Made by a program: the position numbers and the translations under genes
The notes under the pieces: model-generated
Seen by the model: the letters and a program-made list of their open reading frames with translations, nothing else
The model's database searches: none
What the model was told of the DNA's origin: nothing
In this document: positions 18,849-30,020 of the stretch, one piece after another
Numbering within the stretch: the first letter of the stretch is position 1
Layout: each line of letters begins with the position of its first letter
NCBI GenBank assembly: GCA_024275195.1
Contig: JAJRZP010000137.1
Location: 1-64,000, forward strand
Reading direction: 5' to 3'
Source of the DNA: Chloroflexota bacterium
Lineage (GTDB): Bacteria > Chloroflexota > Dehalococcoidia > Lucifugimonadales > Lucifugimonadaceae
DNA length: 64,000 bases

Positions 18849-19802
18849 CTATAACCCGGCTACCTGCGGTGCTATCTCGGAGGAGAGATACTCAGGGACT
18901 TCGTCGGAGGCGAAGTTGAAGTGTTGGAACTGGACTTCTTCGAGCCCCATTCCTGCGAACCTGCCGAGCTTGTCGATTACTTCGCTTGTGAGCCCGACTA
19001 TCCAATTGCTGTCCTTGACTTTCGCTTCTCGATAGGCAGCAGGGGAACCCGTGGCTCCGCTCTGGCTCATGTGGAACTTCGTGAAGCGGTCGAGAGTGCG
19101 TTCATCGTCAGCTACAAGACCAAATGCCATCATCGACTGGTGAACTGTCGAGATATCACGACCAAGCTCGTTGCAACGGTCGGTCAGCACGTCCAGCTTG
19201 TGCTGGTACGTCTCAGGCTGCATGTTCACACAGTTCCACTCGTCGGCGTACCTGGCCACCAGCGGAAGCGTTCGCTTTTCACCTGAACCACCGATGAGAA
19301 TCGGTGTATCCGCGCCAAACACCGGCTTGGGCAGGCAATCGACATCCTTCACGTTGAAGTGCTTGCCTTCATACGAAGCCGGACCCGGCCCCCACAACGC
19401 TTTGATCACACATATAGCCTCTTCGAGACGCTCTGCACGGACCCGCTCGGAATAGAACGGGATGCCGTAAGCATCATGCTCGGGTCGATGCCAGCCTGCG
19501 CCTACGCCAAGCAGCATGCGCCCGTTGCTGAGTTGGTTGATCTGAGCCGACATGCGCCCAACATCGACCGGCGATCTGAAGGTCATCGGGCTTACCAGCG
19601 AGCCGAAGCGGATATTCTTGGTTTCGCGTGCGGCGACAGCAAACGAGAGAAATAAGTCGATCGAGCTCTGGTATCTCCCGATCACATAGTGATCCGACCG
19701 AAACAGCGATGGGATGCCGAGTCGCTCGGCGGTGTGGAGGATGTGAATCCAACGTTCCCATGTGAGGCCTGCCTGACCTTCGACCATTAGTCCGATTCGC
19801 AT
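18849..19802 (-). CDS. LLM class (luciferase-like) flavin/F420-dependent oxidoreductase
   Basis: 'MRIGLMVEGQAGLTWERWIHILHTAERLGIPSLFRSDHY', 'RLEEAICVIKALWGPGPASYEGKHF', 'PILIGGSGEKRTLPLVARYADEWNC'. Confidence 0.9.
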   Translation of the reverse strand: MRIGLMVEGQAGLTWERWIHILHTAERLGIPSLFRSDHYVIGRYQSSIDLFLSFAVAARETKNIRFGSLVSPMTFRSPVDVGRMSAQINQLSNGRMLLGVGAGWHRPEHDAYGIPFYSERVRAERLEEAICVIKALWGPGPASYEGKHFNVKDVDCLPKPVFGADTPILIGGSGEKRTLPLVARYADEWNCVNMQPETYQHKLDVLTDRCNELGRDISTVHQSMMAFGLVADDERTLDRFTKFHMSQSGATGSPAAYREAKVKDSNWIVGLTSEVIDKLGRFAGMGLEEVQFQHFNFASDEVPEYLSSEIAPQVAGL

Positions 19803-20023
19803 GTGGTGGCTCTGTCCTGCTATTGGTTGTTAGGCGAGCGTCAGGGTACACGATGTGACCAGCGGCGATTCTCGTGGCAGGCGCAGATTTTCATAACAGA
19901 GCAAGCACTCGAATATCCGGCGATAAACGGTTGTTCCTCGAGATGCAACACTCATATGGACGATAATATTTTTACCTGTTCTGATCACTAACAGATTTGG
20001 AACAACGAAATAGGAGAAACTGG

Positions 20024-21037
20024 TTGCCAGAGATCACCATCGCCGATGCCATGAAATTCATGGAAGACTCCCTCGTGAAAGTCGGAGCATCAAACGATCA
20101 CGCCTTGCAGATATCGGAAGTGATTCTCGATAGTGAACTTCGTGGAAGCCCTGACCATGGCCTGTACTTCTTCAAACTGGTGATCGATTGGCATCAGGAC
20201 GGGACGATCAAGCCTGATCCGAACACCGAAATCATCAGGGATTCAGCAGTTAGCACCTCTATCGAGGGCGATGGTGGCTGCGGCGTGATCGGCATGAACA
20301 TTGCGGTGGAAATGAGCATCGCCAAGGCAAAGAAAATTGGCATGGCTGCTGGAAGTGTTAGAAACTCCGGCAACGTCATCGCTCTTGCCCCGTATGTCCA
20401 ACGCGCCGCTGAACAGGGCTTGATCGCGTTCGCGTGCAGCGCCTTCAGGCACCCCATAATTCCTCCAACAGGCGGGCTAACAGGCAAATTCGGCACCAAC
20501 CCGATCGCCTACGCCGCTCCGGCCGGAAAGCATCCGCCTTACATTCTCGATATGGCCACCAGTGCAATTGCGGCCGCAAAGGTCTGGGAGGCTTCCACCA
20601 ACGGTGAGACAATTCCCGAGGGATTGGTCGAGGGACCTGACGGATCTCCGCTAACCAACGCGTCAGAATATAAATTGGGCTCCAGCGTAATCTTGCCGAT
20701 GGCGGGAGCGCGCGGCTACGGCCTTGCCCTGATGGCCGACATATTCGGCAACGTTCTGAATGGCTCGGAGTGGGGACATTTCCTGTGGTTGATGGACCCG
20801 GAGGAATTTCAGCCGCTTGATGACTTCAAGAGAACGATGGATCAGGAACTTGACCGTATCAAGGAGAGCAAGCCAAAGCCCGGCGTAGATGAAATATTCT
20901 TCCCCGGAGAACGCAGCCAGCGCAGAATGGCGAAATTGCGTGGGCAGGGCGTATTGCCTTTGAACGACACTGCATGGGAGGCGATGGAGATCGTGAGTCA
21001 GAGCCTCAGCGTCACGATGCCATCGACCATAAATTGA
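20024..21037 (+). CDS. Malate/L-lactate dehydrogenase (Ldh2) family oxidoreductase
   Basis: 'ILDSELRGSPDHGLYFFKLVI', 'SVRNSGNVIALAPYVQRAAEQGLIAFACSAFRHPIIPPTGGLTGKFGTNPIAYAAP', 'GARGYGLALMADIFG'. TTG start at 20024 behind AGGAGA. Confidence 0.87.
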   Translation: MPEITIADAMKFMEDSLVKVGASNDHALQISEVILDSELRGSPDHGLYFFKLVIDWHQDGTIKPDPNTEIIRDSAVSTSIEGDGGCGVIGMNIAVEMSIAKAKKIGMAAGSVRNSGNVIALAPYVQRAAEQGLIAFACSAFRHPIIPPTGGLTGKFGTNPIAYAAPAGKHPPYILDMATSAIAAAKVWEASTNGETIPEGLVEGPDGSPLTNASEYKLGSSVILPMAGARGYGLALMADIFGNVLNGSEWGHFLWLMDPEEFQPLDDFKRTMDQELDRIKESKPKPGVDEIFFPGERSQRRMAKLRGQGVLPLNDTAWEAMEIVSQSLSVTMPSTIN

Positions 21038-21211
21038 TCTGAGAAGCCGGACGCATAAGATGCAGCATCTAAAATGAGGATGACGATGGATTAGGCGGTT
21101 GTGTTGAGTGGCTAGTATTTTCGATTTGTTGACGATTGAGTTGGTCGCTACCCTTCCCCAGGTCTCTCGGCTCTGATGACTTCGCTCGGGACGCGAGAGG
21201 ATCGGTCGAGA

Positions 21212-22679
21212 TCAACTGCGGGAGTAAACCTCAGGCTCGGGATCGAACTCTACGTCTTCGTCTAACGGGAACATGGGGCGCGCACATACCGTGTGGCCGA
21301 GTGAGGGGAGGTCGGCGGAGGTTGAGCCGGGGGCGTCGACATTAAAGTTGATTTCACACCAGTCGTCGAAGAACTCGGGCTCGCAAAACGGCGACTTCAC
21401 GATGATCGAGTGAAAGTCCTTTGGATCGAGTCTGTTCGCGTAAAAAGGTGCCCGATCGACGAGGTTGACCGCCCGAGAGAACACGATAAACGTGATGTTG
21501 TCTGACTGAAGCACCACAGTCGGGCCCGCGTGTTCGATTGACGGCCACTTCTCAAGCGGAAATGTGCCATCTGCCACCGAAACCACGGTGGCTCTCACCT
21601 CGACCGGAATGAATCGCCGGTCGAGATTTCCACCGAGTTTGACCGTGATCTTGCCACCAATGCCCTTTTCCACGGCTCGCACGACCGCCGACGCATCGAC
21701 AATTGGAGCCAGCACGGAATGCGGATAATTTTGGCGAATCATCTCGGCAACGATGGCGTTGCTGTCGCCCGAAGCACCTGAACTTGGAGCGTCGGCAGCA
21801 TCGGTGAACATCACCGGCCCTGTCATCTTGCTCGCTTGAGCCACCGACTCGTCCAACGGGACGAGATCGGCGTGCATTTCAAATCGGTTGCCCCAGAACT
21901 CGTTCGCAGCCCTCAGTGCCACCTCTCGACCGAATGCCTCGTCATTGTCAGTGACGACAAGCACCTGACTGCACAACTCGGGAACGTCGGTAAATGGGTT
22001 CCCGATCTGGAACCCCGCGTTCAAGATGCGCGGATCATCCTGAAGCGATTTGAGATAAGCGACCTGATTTCCAAACAAGCCGGTCTCAGTGATGAGCTGA
22101 TCACCACGAACCAATGCCGGAATCGGCACGCGCACGGTGATGGGTTTCGCACCATCGTTCAACATCCGCATCAACTGGCGTGCTGCACGGGCACCCGTAT
22201 CGGCAAAATCGACGTGCGGGTAGGTGTGATAGACAGCAACACCGTCGGCATGCTTCAGCATTTTTGCGGTCGTTACACCGTGAATGTCTTGCGTGAAGAC
22301 GAACGGAATATCATCACCGAGAATCTTGCGTGATTCTTGTAGGAGATAGCCTTCGGGGTCGAACTCGTTCTCAGTGCTCATCGAGCCGTGCATGGCAAAA
22401 AGCGCTCCGGCGATCTCGCCCGCAAATGGTTTCAGAGCATCGAGGAACTCACCTGAGAGCCGGTCCCGCGCTGGTCGCTCCGGCAGAATATGACGAAACG
22501 ATCTGCCAGTCTGGATGATCTTGTAGAACGCTGACCATACCGGCGACTTCCGAGTTCTTGCCAATGCTGCGCTCGACAACCTCGTCACCAAAAGCAACGT
22601 CGAAATCATCGTACGTGCTGTACACCGGATTGAAGGTAGAAACCTCCTGGACACAACCAGCGATAAGTATTCGCTTCAT
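21212..22679 (-). pseudogene. M81 family metallopeptidase (MlrC-like), interrupted by a +1 frameshift
   Basis: N-terminal part in ORF 22449..22736 ('MKRILIAGCVQEVSTFNPVYSTYDDF...SSYSAGATSAGP') and remainder in ORF 21212..22654 ('LSGEFLDALKPFAGEIAGALFAMHGSMSTENEFDPEG...'), overlapping near 22450-22470. Confidence 0.75.
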
Positions 22680-22847
22680 AAATTCGTTATCACTCCAAAT
22701 AACTCTGTAGAAACAATGCGTCGTCGGAACGGCCAACAGTCAGTACTGCGTACCTCAATATTTTGCTCTACAGGTCGTAAAAAGTGGTACCGACCTGAGT
22801 CGAATATCTTTCGATGTGTGCACGCGTGATCAAATTCATCGGATTCT

Positions 22848-23294
22848 CTAACTCTCGCCGAGTACTCGCTCCAGCAGACTGCGAAGTTGGGGGATCTCGT
22901 CATTCCGCAGGTGCCTGATAAACCCCTGATGAATCGTGCTCAAAACTTGAGGCGTAGTGAGTTCCAGCGTCTCCTCGCCTTTTTTCGTGAGTACTACGTA
23001 CGACAACCTTCGATCCTTCCGAGACGCACGGCGGATAACCAGGCCCTGTTTCGCCATTCGGTCTACTAGGCGGCTAATTCCGCCTCCAGTAACCAGCAAT
23101 CGCTTTCCGAGCATCGTGTGCGTCATTCTCTTGTTGTTAGCCAGCGACAACTGGGTCAACACGTCGTACCAACTGATCGAAATACCGTGAGCACGCTGAA
23201 TATCACTCTCCAACGTTCTCATCAGGGCTGCATGCGCCCTTAGAAACATCTTCCAGATTTTCACTTCTTCTGTGTTGAGTTGATCTTGCATCAA
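22848..23294 (-). CDS. MarR family transcriptional regulator
   Basis: 'LESDIQRAHGISISWYDVLTQLSLANNKRMTHTMLGKRLLVTGGGISRLVDRMAKQGLVIRRASRKDRRLSYVVLTKKGEE'. Confidence 0.9.
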   Translation of the reverse strand: MMQDQLNTEEVKIWKMFLRAHAALMRTLESDIQRAHGISISWYDVLTQLSLANNKRMTHTMLGKRLLVTGGGISRLVDRMAKQGLVIRRASRKDRRLSYVVLTKKGEETLELTTPQVLSTIHQGFIRHLRNDEIPQLRSLLERVLGES

Positions 23295-23416
23295 CGCATC
23301 GTATCAGTTCCCTTTACATATCAATAGTTGACATATCAAGTGTTAAAGATTTAGAGTTCGCTTTTCACATATAACTTCTGTCTATCTGTCATGCAGTTAA
23401 TGCCGTGGAGGATGAG

Positions 23417-24328
23417 ATGAGCAATTCGATCACTGGAAAGCAATTCCTGATTATCGGTGCAACCGGCAACGCTGGAGGTCTGGTTACACCAGCGCTTTTA
23501 GCGCGAGGCGAGCGTGTTCGCTGCCTTGTGAGGAACCCGGAGAAGGCCGAGGTGTTGCGCGAAACCGGCGCGGAAATCATAGTCGGCGATCTCAATGACC
23601 CAAGTTCGCTCACTCCAGCTTTCAGAGGAGTCGACACCGTATTTTCGGTGGTCGCAACCGGTCCCGATATTGAATATTTGGGCAAGAATTTGGTCGAAGC
23701 CGCGGTTGAGGCAAAAGTCGACCACTTCGTTAGATACGCGCTGGTTCAAAACGAACATATCGCGAAACTACGTTCAGGCGGGATGCAGGCGACAGTCGAT
23801 TCAATGGTGCGGGAATCTGGGCTCGACTTCACGATCATTTCTCCCCATTCGTACATGCAGAACATGTTGGGTCTCGTGTCGACGATTCAATCAGACTCCG
23901 CTTTTTATCTCCCATACGGCGATGGTAGGCTTGGCATGATGGACTTGAGAGATGTCGGAGAAGTTGCGGTTGAAGTATTGACGACCGAAGGGCATCGAGG
24001 GAAGAGCTATACAATCACGGGTCCGGTATCGATTTCGATGCACGATGTAGCCAACTCGCTATCTCAAGCAATCGGTAAGACGGTGACCTACGTCGATATA
24101 TCCACCGAAGCGGCTCGAGAAGCATTCATATCGTTCGGAATGGACGAGTGGATCGTCGATGAATATCTGGCTTACTTCGACGTTTTCAAGAACAATCAGG
24201 TTGACTTCACGACCAACGATTTCGAGGATGTAATGGGGCGTAAGTCACGATCCATCGATGACTTTACCCGAGATTTCGCAGGCGTATTCGAGCCCTCGCT
24301 GGCGCAGGGCGCGCCAGCCGGGCAATGA
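23417..24328 (+). CDS. NmrA-like / NAD(P)-binding SDR family protein
   Basis: 'FLIIGATGNAGGLVTPALLARGERVRCLVRNPEKAEVLRETGAEIIVGDLNDPSSLTPAFRGVDTVFSV'. Confidence 0.88.
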   Translation: MSNSITGKQFLIIGATGNAGGLVTPALLARGERVRCLVRNPEKAEVLRETGAEIIVGDLNDPSSLTPAFRGVDTVFSVVATGPDIEYLGKNLVEAAVEAKVDHFVRYALVQNEHIAKLRSGGMQATVDSMVRESGLDFTIISPHSYMQNMLGLVSTIQSDSAFYLPYGDGRLGMMDLRDVGEVAVEVLTTEGHRGKSYTITGPVSISMHDVANSLSQAIGKTVTYVDISTEAAREAFISFGMDEWIVDEYLAYFDVFKNNQVDFTTNDFEDVMGRKSRSIDDFTRDFAGVFEPSLAQGAPAGQ

Positions 24329-24399
24329 AGCAATTTCCACACAAAGTTCTGGACTGAAAAATCTCCTGGATTCCCCTCGGGGATTCTTCAGTTAAAAAA

Positions 24400-24429
24400 A
24401 CGGGCGATGGAATTACCTCCATCGCCCGT
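24400..24429. terminator. Bidirectional intrinsic terminator
   Basis: acgggcgatgg aattacct ccatcgcccgt, A-run on the left, T-rich on the right; lies between convergent genes. Confidence 0.82.
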
Positions 24430-24528
24430 CTCGTTTGTTCCGAATACAAGACATTGTCGCCTGGCGCGTCCCTACACCAGATCCCTCGGCCCCGAAGACT
24501 CCGCTCGGGACACAGAATCGTTCGCCAC

Positions 24529-27084
24529 CTACCCGCCGTGATCGTTAAATGCTGCTGCCTGTTTCGACCGTCGAGCATCGCGATCGTCGGCGAATCGCTT
24601 CACTGCGTTGAAGATCGAATCCTTGTCGAGGTGAGCTTCCTTGATCACATCGTCCTCGGTACCACCGCTCAGCCACTGGTTGTCCCAATCTGACGTCAGC
24701 GAGTACTCGTCGGTAAGTGGGCCGACTCCCGTGACCGGCCACACTCGGCGGGTTCCTGTCGTTACGATCATCATGTCGAATTTTTCAGCATCAGAAAGTA
24801 CGCTCTGCCTGTACTCGTTCGGTTGGCGATCGAACAGCTCCTCGCTGATCGCGGCGACAACCTTCACATTCACCCCGGCCTGTTCGAGCTCCGGCAGGAT
24901 GTTGACGAGGTTTACAGTCGAGCTTGACCCCTGCGACACGATCACACCGTGCCGTGGCTTGCCGGGCTCGTAGTCGCGGATCAAGTAGAAGCCTTTGGCA
25001 GCGGCATTTATGTCAGAATCGGCAAACTTCGATCGATCTGCGACGGCGAAGTCGGGTCGCGCAACTTCGAGGACGATTACGCCAACTTTAGGGTCACGGG
25101 CTGCAATTTCAGCAGCCGCAAAGTAGCCGGGGGCGACATCGTTGTAATCCCAGAAGCTGAGGACGATCACCTGTCCCTTCGGGAAGAGCTTCCACACCTG
25201 TGGCGAGAAGATTCCGAAGTGAGTCCGTGCGTCGGCGGCCGTCTCAGGTCCCGAGTGACCGGCGAGGACATGTGCGACCCCCAGACGGAACGGTGAGTCC
25301 TGATTCTGCTGGCTCCAAACGCGAAGTGGGAGGTACATGAGAGGGGTAAACGCACCGTATGTACCCGATATCGACCAGACACCATTGAACTTATCGGGAT
25401 CCTTCGACAGTGTCTGGCTCGTGAATCCGACTGCAGTCAGTGCGTTACCGGCTTCCTGAATCGGTGCTTTAAGGCGTGTACCCGCCTGATTGTCGAGTGG
25501 GTCATAGTGGCCCCATATCGATCCGTTGTTCACATTTATCGACTCGGCGAGGTCGGCCGCCACGATGACGAACCGATTGTCGGTCACATAGTTTGCCCAC
25601 TTGATGATTTCGGAAATTGCCCGGCGCGTTCCCTTCACTTCACCCGGCAGCTCGAAAAGTTTGATGTTCACATCTTTCTTTTCGCCGGTGATGTGATTCA
25701 CCGCGGTGACAGTCGTTGCCTCTGTCGGCAGGTTCTTCACGCGCAGTCGTTCATCAAGGAACGGGTCTTCGCCGACTTTTACACTCAGCGGTAGTTCGTC
25801 GTTCACCTGATCGCCGATAGCCACCAGTTTGTCAGCGAGCCAATCACCAAGGCCGCTTGACTCGAGGACTGACATTGCTATATCGATGTTTGCCTTGAGT
25901 TGTAGAAGGTTCTCTTTGGGGTCGGTGACAGCACCATCGCGGATACCTTCGAACTTGACTCCGAACTTCTCCTCAAACGTGGTCGCCAGTGCCTGGAAGT
26001 ACTCGCCGTTCATCGGCATACCGTAGGCATGGCTCGCATGGTCGACTATCTGCGTCACACCTCCGGGCAGCTTGCCGTCCTTTGCCCCCGGCCAGAAGCC
26101 TTTGACCGTGTTCCCGACGACAATCATCGGTCGGCGGTCGGAATCATCCCAGTCTTCCATTGTCTTGAGGGCGGCAACCACCTGATCGTAGTCAGTGGCG
26201 TTGTCGAGCTTGATCACATTCCAGCCGTAGGACGACCACTGGTTCTCGATGTTGTAGGTCTCCTCTTTCACAACGCTACCGATGAGTTCATCGTCGATTC
26301 CAGCGTTGTTGTACGACATAAGGACACGAAGTCGCTTGCCCACCCGGTTGGCGACTGCCTGAGTTTTGAACTCCTGCGAGTGGCCCGAAGTCAGGGCGAA
26401 CTCGCCCTCGAGAGCGATCACTTTCAAAGATGAATCGGCACCCATCATGTCCCAGAACGCAGCCTTGCCTGCCGCGGTCGCAATGCCCACACCGGAAGGG
26501 CCACCATTCACATCATTAGTGAGATCAGTTGATTCTGAGTGACCAGACAACGCACGAATGCCACGTATCTTCGCCTGTGCCATCACCGGGTGGTCGGCGA
26601 GACCGTTTTCTTCGAGCAGGTTCTTCAGCGCACCTGCACCACGACGGAATCCGAGTGCGTCTATGGCAAGCATCGATGCATGAGGGTCGGCCTTGTATTT
26701 GTCGTCGCCAGTCGCTTTGTGCTTGCGATCGAGAGCTTCACCCATCAACATCCACATCGCATACGTCACGGGCGCGTTGTGACCACCGGCAAGCATGAAC
26801 TTGTCGGAAAACGGATGCTTAGGTCGGCGGTAGTCGAAGGTCATCCCGCCGTTTTCAGGGCCGGCGAGGTGGGTTGAGATCACGTAGGGCGTATAAGCGG
26901 TTCCGCCGCCGAAGTGGCCTGTCTGGTGATAGTTGCACATCAACACAAAAGTCATATCTGTCAGGAACCCGAAATCTTCGAGTTGCTGCCTGTCATAGTC
27001 AGGAAGTTGCACTGATCTATCAGTCGAAACCTGATCTGTGGAAGACGTGTGGATTGTGACGGTTGAACTACCGCTGGATGACAT
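24529..27084 (-). CDS. Transketolase-like / TPP-dependent dehydrogenase-like three-domain protein
   Basis: About 850 aa; 'GGHNAPVTYAMWMLMGEAL', 'GPSGVGIATAAGKAAFWDMMGADSSLKVIALEGEFALTSGHSQEF', 'RRPMIVVGNTVKGFWPGAKDG'. Confidence 0.8.
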   Translation of the reverse strand: MSSSGSSTVTIHTSSTDQVSTDRSVQLPDYDRQQLEDFGFLTDMTFVLMCNYHQTGHFGGGTAYTPYVISTHLAGPENGGMTFDYRRPKHPFSDKFMLAGGHNAPVTYAMWMLMGEALDRKHKATGDDKYKADPHASMLAIDALGFRRGAGALKNLLEENGLADHPVMAQAKIRGIRALSGHSESTDLTNDVNGGPSGVGIATAAGKAAFWDMMGADSSLKVIALEGEFALTSGHSQEFKTQAVANRVGKRLRVLMSYNNAGIDDELIGSVVKEETYNIENQWSSYGWNVIKLDNATDYDQVVAALKTMEDWDDSDRRPMIVVGNTVKGFWPGAKDGKLPGGVTQIVDHASHAYGMPMNGEYFQALATTFEEKFGVKFEGIRDGAVTDPKENLLQLKANIDIAMSVLESSGLGDWLADKLVAIGDQVNDELPLSVKVGEDPFLDERLRVKNLPTEATTVTAVNHITGEKKDVNIKLFELPGEVKGTRRAISEIIKWANYVTDNRFVIVAADLAESINVNNGSIWGHYDPLDNQAGTRLKAPIQEAGNALTAVGFTSQTLSKDPDKFNGVWSISGTYGAFTPLMYLPLRVWSQQNQDSPFRLGVAHVLAGHSGPETAADARTHFGIFSPQVWKLFPKGQVIVLSFWDYNDVAPGYFAAAEIAARDPKVGVIVLEVARPDFAVADRSKFADSDINAAAKGFYLIRDYEPGKPRHGVIVSQGSSSTVNLVNILPELEQAGVNVKVVAAISEELFDRQPNEYRQSVLSDAEKFDMMIVTTGTRRVWPVTGVGPLTDEYSLTSDWDNQWLSGGTEDDVIKEAHLDKDSIFNAVKRFADDRDARRSKQAAAFNDHGG

Positions 27085-27315
27085 ACGTTCGATTACTCCG
27101 TTTAAAAGCGAAATATAAAGCAATGCGGACGCGCGGGTTTTTCACGATCGTCGCGCGTTATTCGCGGCGTCAGAATATCTGCGAATCGTCTCTCACGCCA
27201 GCCCGAAATGACCGTATCCGGGTACTATCGCTCCGAGATAACTACGAATATCCGACGAGGCTGGAATCGACAGACTAATTCGCGAGCGGCACTTGACCGG
27301 GCAGAGACTACAAAA

Positions 27316-28815
27316 ATGACCGAAATTTCATCATCTCGAATCCACCAGAACTAGATCAATGGCGAATGGCAAGACTCTGTTTCAGGGCAGGTCTATCCCG
27401 TAACAAATCCAGCCCACAACTCTCAGGTAATCGGTCGATTTCAGTCGAGCATTCCGCAAGATGCAGAAAACGCCATCGCAGCCGCACATGCGGCTTCTCA
27501 GCATTGGGCGAACACTCCGGCCCCGCAGCGTGGTGCGATTCTCTACCGTGCGCTCGACATCATGGGACGACGCGCTACCGAAATGGCCGAGGCGATCACT
27601 AGCGAAGAGGGCAAGCCGATCGCCGATGCCATGGGCGAAGTGAAGCGGGCGATGAACATCATTGAGTACGCGGCTGGTGAAGGCCGACGGCTGTTCGGGT
27701 ACACGACTCCCTCGGAACTGCCGAACACGGTTGCCTACACGGTGAAACGGCCACTGGGAGTGGTCGCGCTGATAACTCCATGGAACTTCCCGTTGGCGAT
27801 TCCGGCGTGGAAGCTGGCACCCTGCCTTATTGCCGGGAATACCGTCGTCTACAAGCCAGCCTCGGCAACGCCACTCTCTGCCGTAAAACTGGTGGAGATA
27901 TTTGAAGAGGCTGGTCTTCCACCCGGAGTCCTCAACTTCATAACCGGACCCGGTGGATCGGTCGGAAACACGCTTGTCGAAGATCCAAGAGTCGGCGGAA
28001 TTTCCTTCACGGGATCTACTGAGATCGGCACCGCTATTACCGCCCGTGCCTCGGAACTGTTGAAGAAAGTCCAGTGTGAGATGGGCGGTAAGAACGCCGC
28101 GATTATTTTGAATGACGCCGATCTCGACATGGCTGTCCCCGGTGTCGTGCAGGGAGCGTTCGGTTCGACCGGGCAACGTTGCACGGCGACTTCTCGTGCC
28201 ATCGTTGAGGATGGCATCTATGACGAGTTCATGTCAGAACTACTCGCACAAACTGCCGCGCTGAGTATCGGTGATGGCATGGACGAGACAAAGGACGTCG
28301 CCCCGCTTTCGAGCAAGAACCAGCTTGACACAGTTCTCGAGTACATCGGGATTGGAACCGAGGAGGGCGCAAAGCTCGCTTTCGGTGGGCATCACCTGCA
28401 AGATGGCGAGTTCGCCGAGGGCTACTACGTTGAGCCAACGATTTTCACCGATGTCAGGACGCACATGCGTATTGCACGCGAGGAGATATTCGGCCCGGTA
28501 CTGAGCGTCTTCAGGGCTTCAAACCTGCAGGAAGCGGTCGAGATTTCGAACGATGTAGACTTCGGTCTTTCGTCATCGGTCTACACGCGTGATCTGGTAC
28601 AGGCACACGAGTACATCAATACTGCTCACACCGGGATGGTCCACGTGAACGCTCCGACGCTTGGTGGCGAGGTTCACCTGCCGTTTGGTGGACTCGGCGC
28701 ATCAGGTACGGGTCAACGCGAACAGGGTACAGAGGGCTTCGACTTTTTCACCGAGACGATCAGTGTTTACATCGACCACTCGGCAGGTGCGAAGGAGAGA
28801 TCCAAGTTTATTTAG
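27316..28815 (+). CDS. Aldehyde dehydrogenase family protein with an in-frame TAG near the N-terminus
   Basis: Same frame: [12 protein letters not shown](27352-27354)[29 protein letters not shown]...; core '[31 protein letters not shown]', '[10 protein letters not shown]', '[12 protein letters not shown]'. The track ORF starts only at 27562. Confidence 0.88.
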
Positions 28816-28957
28816 TGCCAGTGGCACGTTACGTGTTCTTATCCCCCTTCCTTAGGGAAGAGGTCAGGCATGCACTGAACATACCGAAGTAGGCCGTGTC
28901 ACAGACATGCGCGACCAAGTCACCCGATGACGCCCGAAACCAAAACGAGAGAAAGAA

Positions 28958-29713
28958 ATGATCGAAAATTCCATCATCGCACGCAATAAAACCGGTAAGA
29001 AAGCTCGCTCGTTGAATCTCACCTACCCTTCTCTTCAGGCGGTTGAGTTCGCGTATCGAGCCGGGTTCGACAGTATTCATCTGGATGGCGAGCATGGTGC
29101 GTTCAGCCCGCCCGAGATCGACAATCTGGTAGCGGCGGCCCACATGGGTGGCATGTCGGTCACGTGCCGACCTCGAAACTTCGAGTCGACCGAGATCATC
29201 ATGTGGCTCGATCGCGGGATTCAGGGAATCATGGCTCCCCACGTCGAGACCGGTGAGCAGGCGGCGGCGCTGGTCGAGGCGTGTTACTTCGACCCGCGCG
29301 GCCATCGATCATGGGGCACACATCGCGGCACCGAGTTCAATGACGAGGTGATTCTCAACTCTCGGTTTGGCGGACGCAAGAGCTTCACTGAGTTTGCGAA
29401 CGACAACATGCTAGTTTGGGCACAGGTCGAGTCTTACAGGGGCTACGAAAACCTCGATGCCATCCTGGCTGTCGATGGCCTTACCGGAATCACCTACGGC
29501 CACTTCGACTTTGGACTGTCGATGCACTTGCCGGGTGAGGGCGCTGGAAATCCCGAGATCGACAAGCTGGCGGCCGACATGGAAGTTCGAACCCGTGCAG
29601 CCGGCAAAGGCATGATGGACGACTACTTCGTTATGGTCTACTTGCAGGACTTGATCATGCAAGGCGGTCGTGAGTTCGTAGTGGCGAACGAGGGGAAAGT
29701 TTTTTCTGGGTGA
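28958..29713 (+). CDS. HpcH/HpaI aldolase family protein
   Basis: 'AGFDSIHLDGEHGAFSPPEIDNLVAAAHMGGMSVTCRPRNFESTEIIMWLDRGIQGIMAPHVETGEQAAALVEACYFDPRGHRSWG'. Confidence 0.9.
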   Translation: MIENSIIARNKTGKKARSLNLTYPSLQAVEFAYRAGFDSIHLDGEHGAFSPPEIDNLVAAAHMGGMSVTCRPRNFESTEIIMWLDRGIQGIMAPHVETGEQAAALVEACYFDPRGHRSWGTHRGTEFNDEVILNSRFGGRKSFTEFANDNMLVWAQVESYRGYENLDAILAVDGLTGITYGHFDFGLSMHLPGEGAGNPEIDKLAADMEVRTRAAGKGMMDDYFVMVYLQDLIMQGGREFVVANEGKVFSG

Positions 29714-30020
29714 AAACTCCTTCACACTTACGCCAAAATCCTCAGGCTGCGCCCCAAGGTGGCGTGCGATCCGTGCCTCTTTCCAACTCACGGCTCCCAG
29801 ACTCGCGTCGAAATATCGCCTTCAACAACTTTGACTTCACAAGTCCGACCCGCCGACCTTAGCGATATTTACGACTCACTTAAGTAGCTAATTTGCTGTT
29901 TTTTGGTGTGAGCCAGCAACGAAACGGCGGTAATCCGTAACGATTAGTTAACCTTTGGAAGCGGGCGAAGTGTACAAAGGAAGGCTGTTTGCAAAATATT
30001 TCACGACTTTTCAGGGACAT

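Noticed and set aside
27352-27354. TAG in ALDH considered as pyrrolysine
   Set aside because: Position is in a poorly conserved N-terminal segment outside the catalytic site, no pyl genes seen; nonsense or base error is more likely.
27382-28176. 264-aa minus-strand ORF
   Set aside because: Lies wholly antisense to the aldehyde dehydrogenase gene; composition (Arg/Gly/Ser-rich, no motifs) is typical of shadow ORFs.
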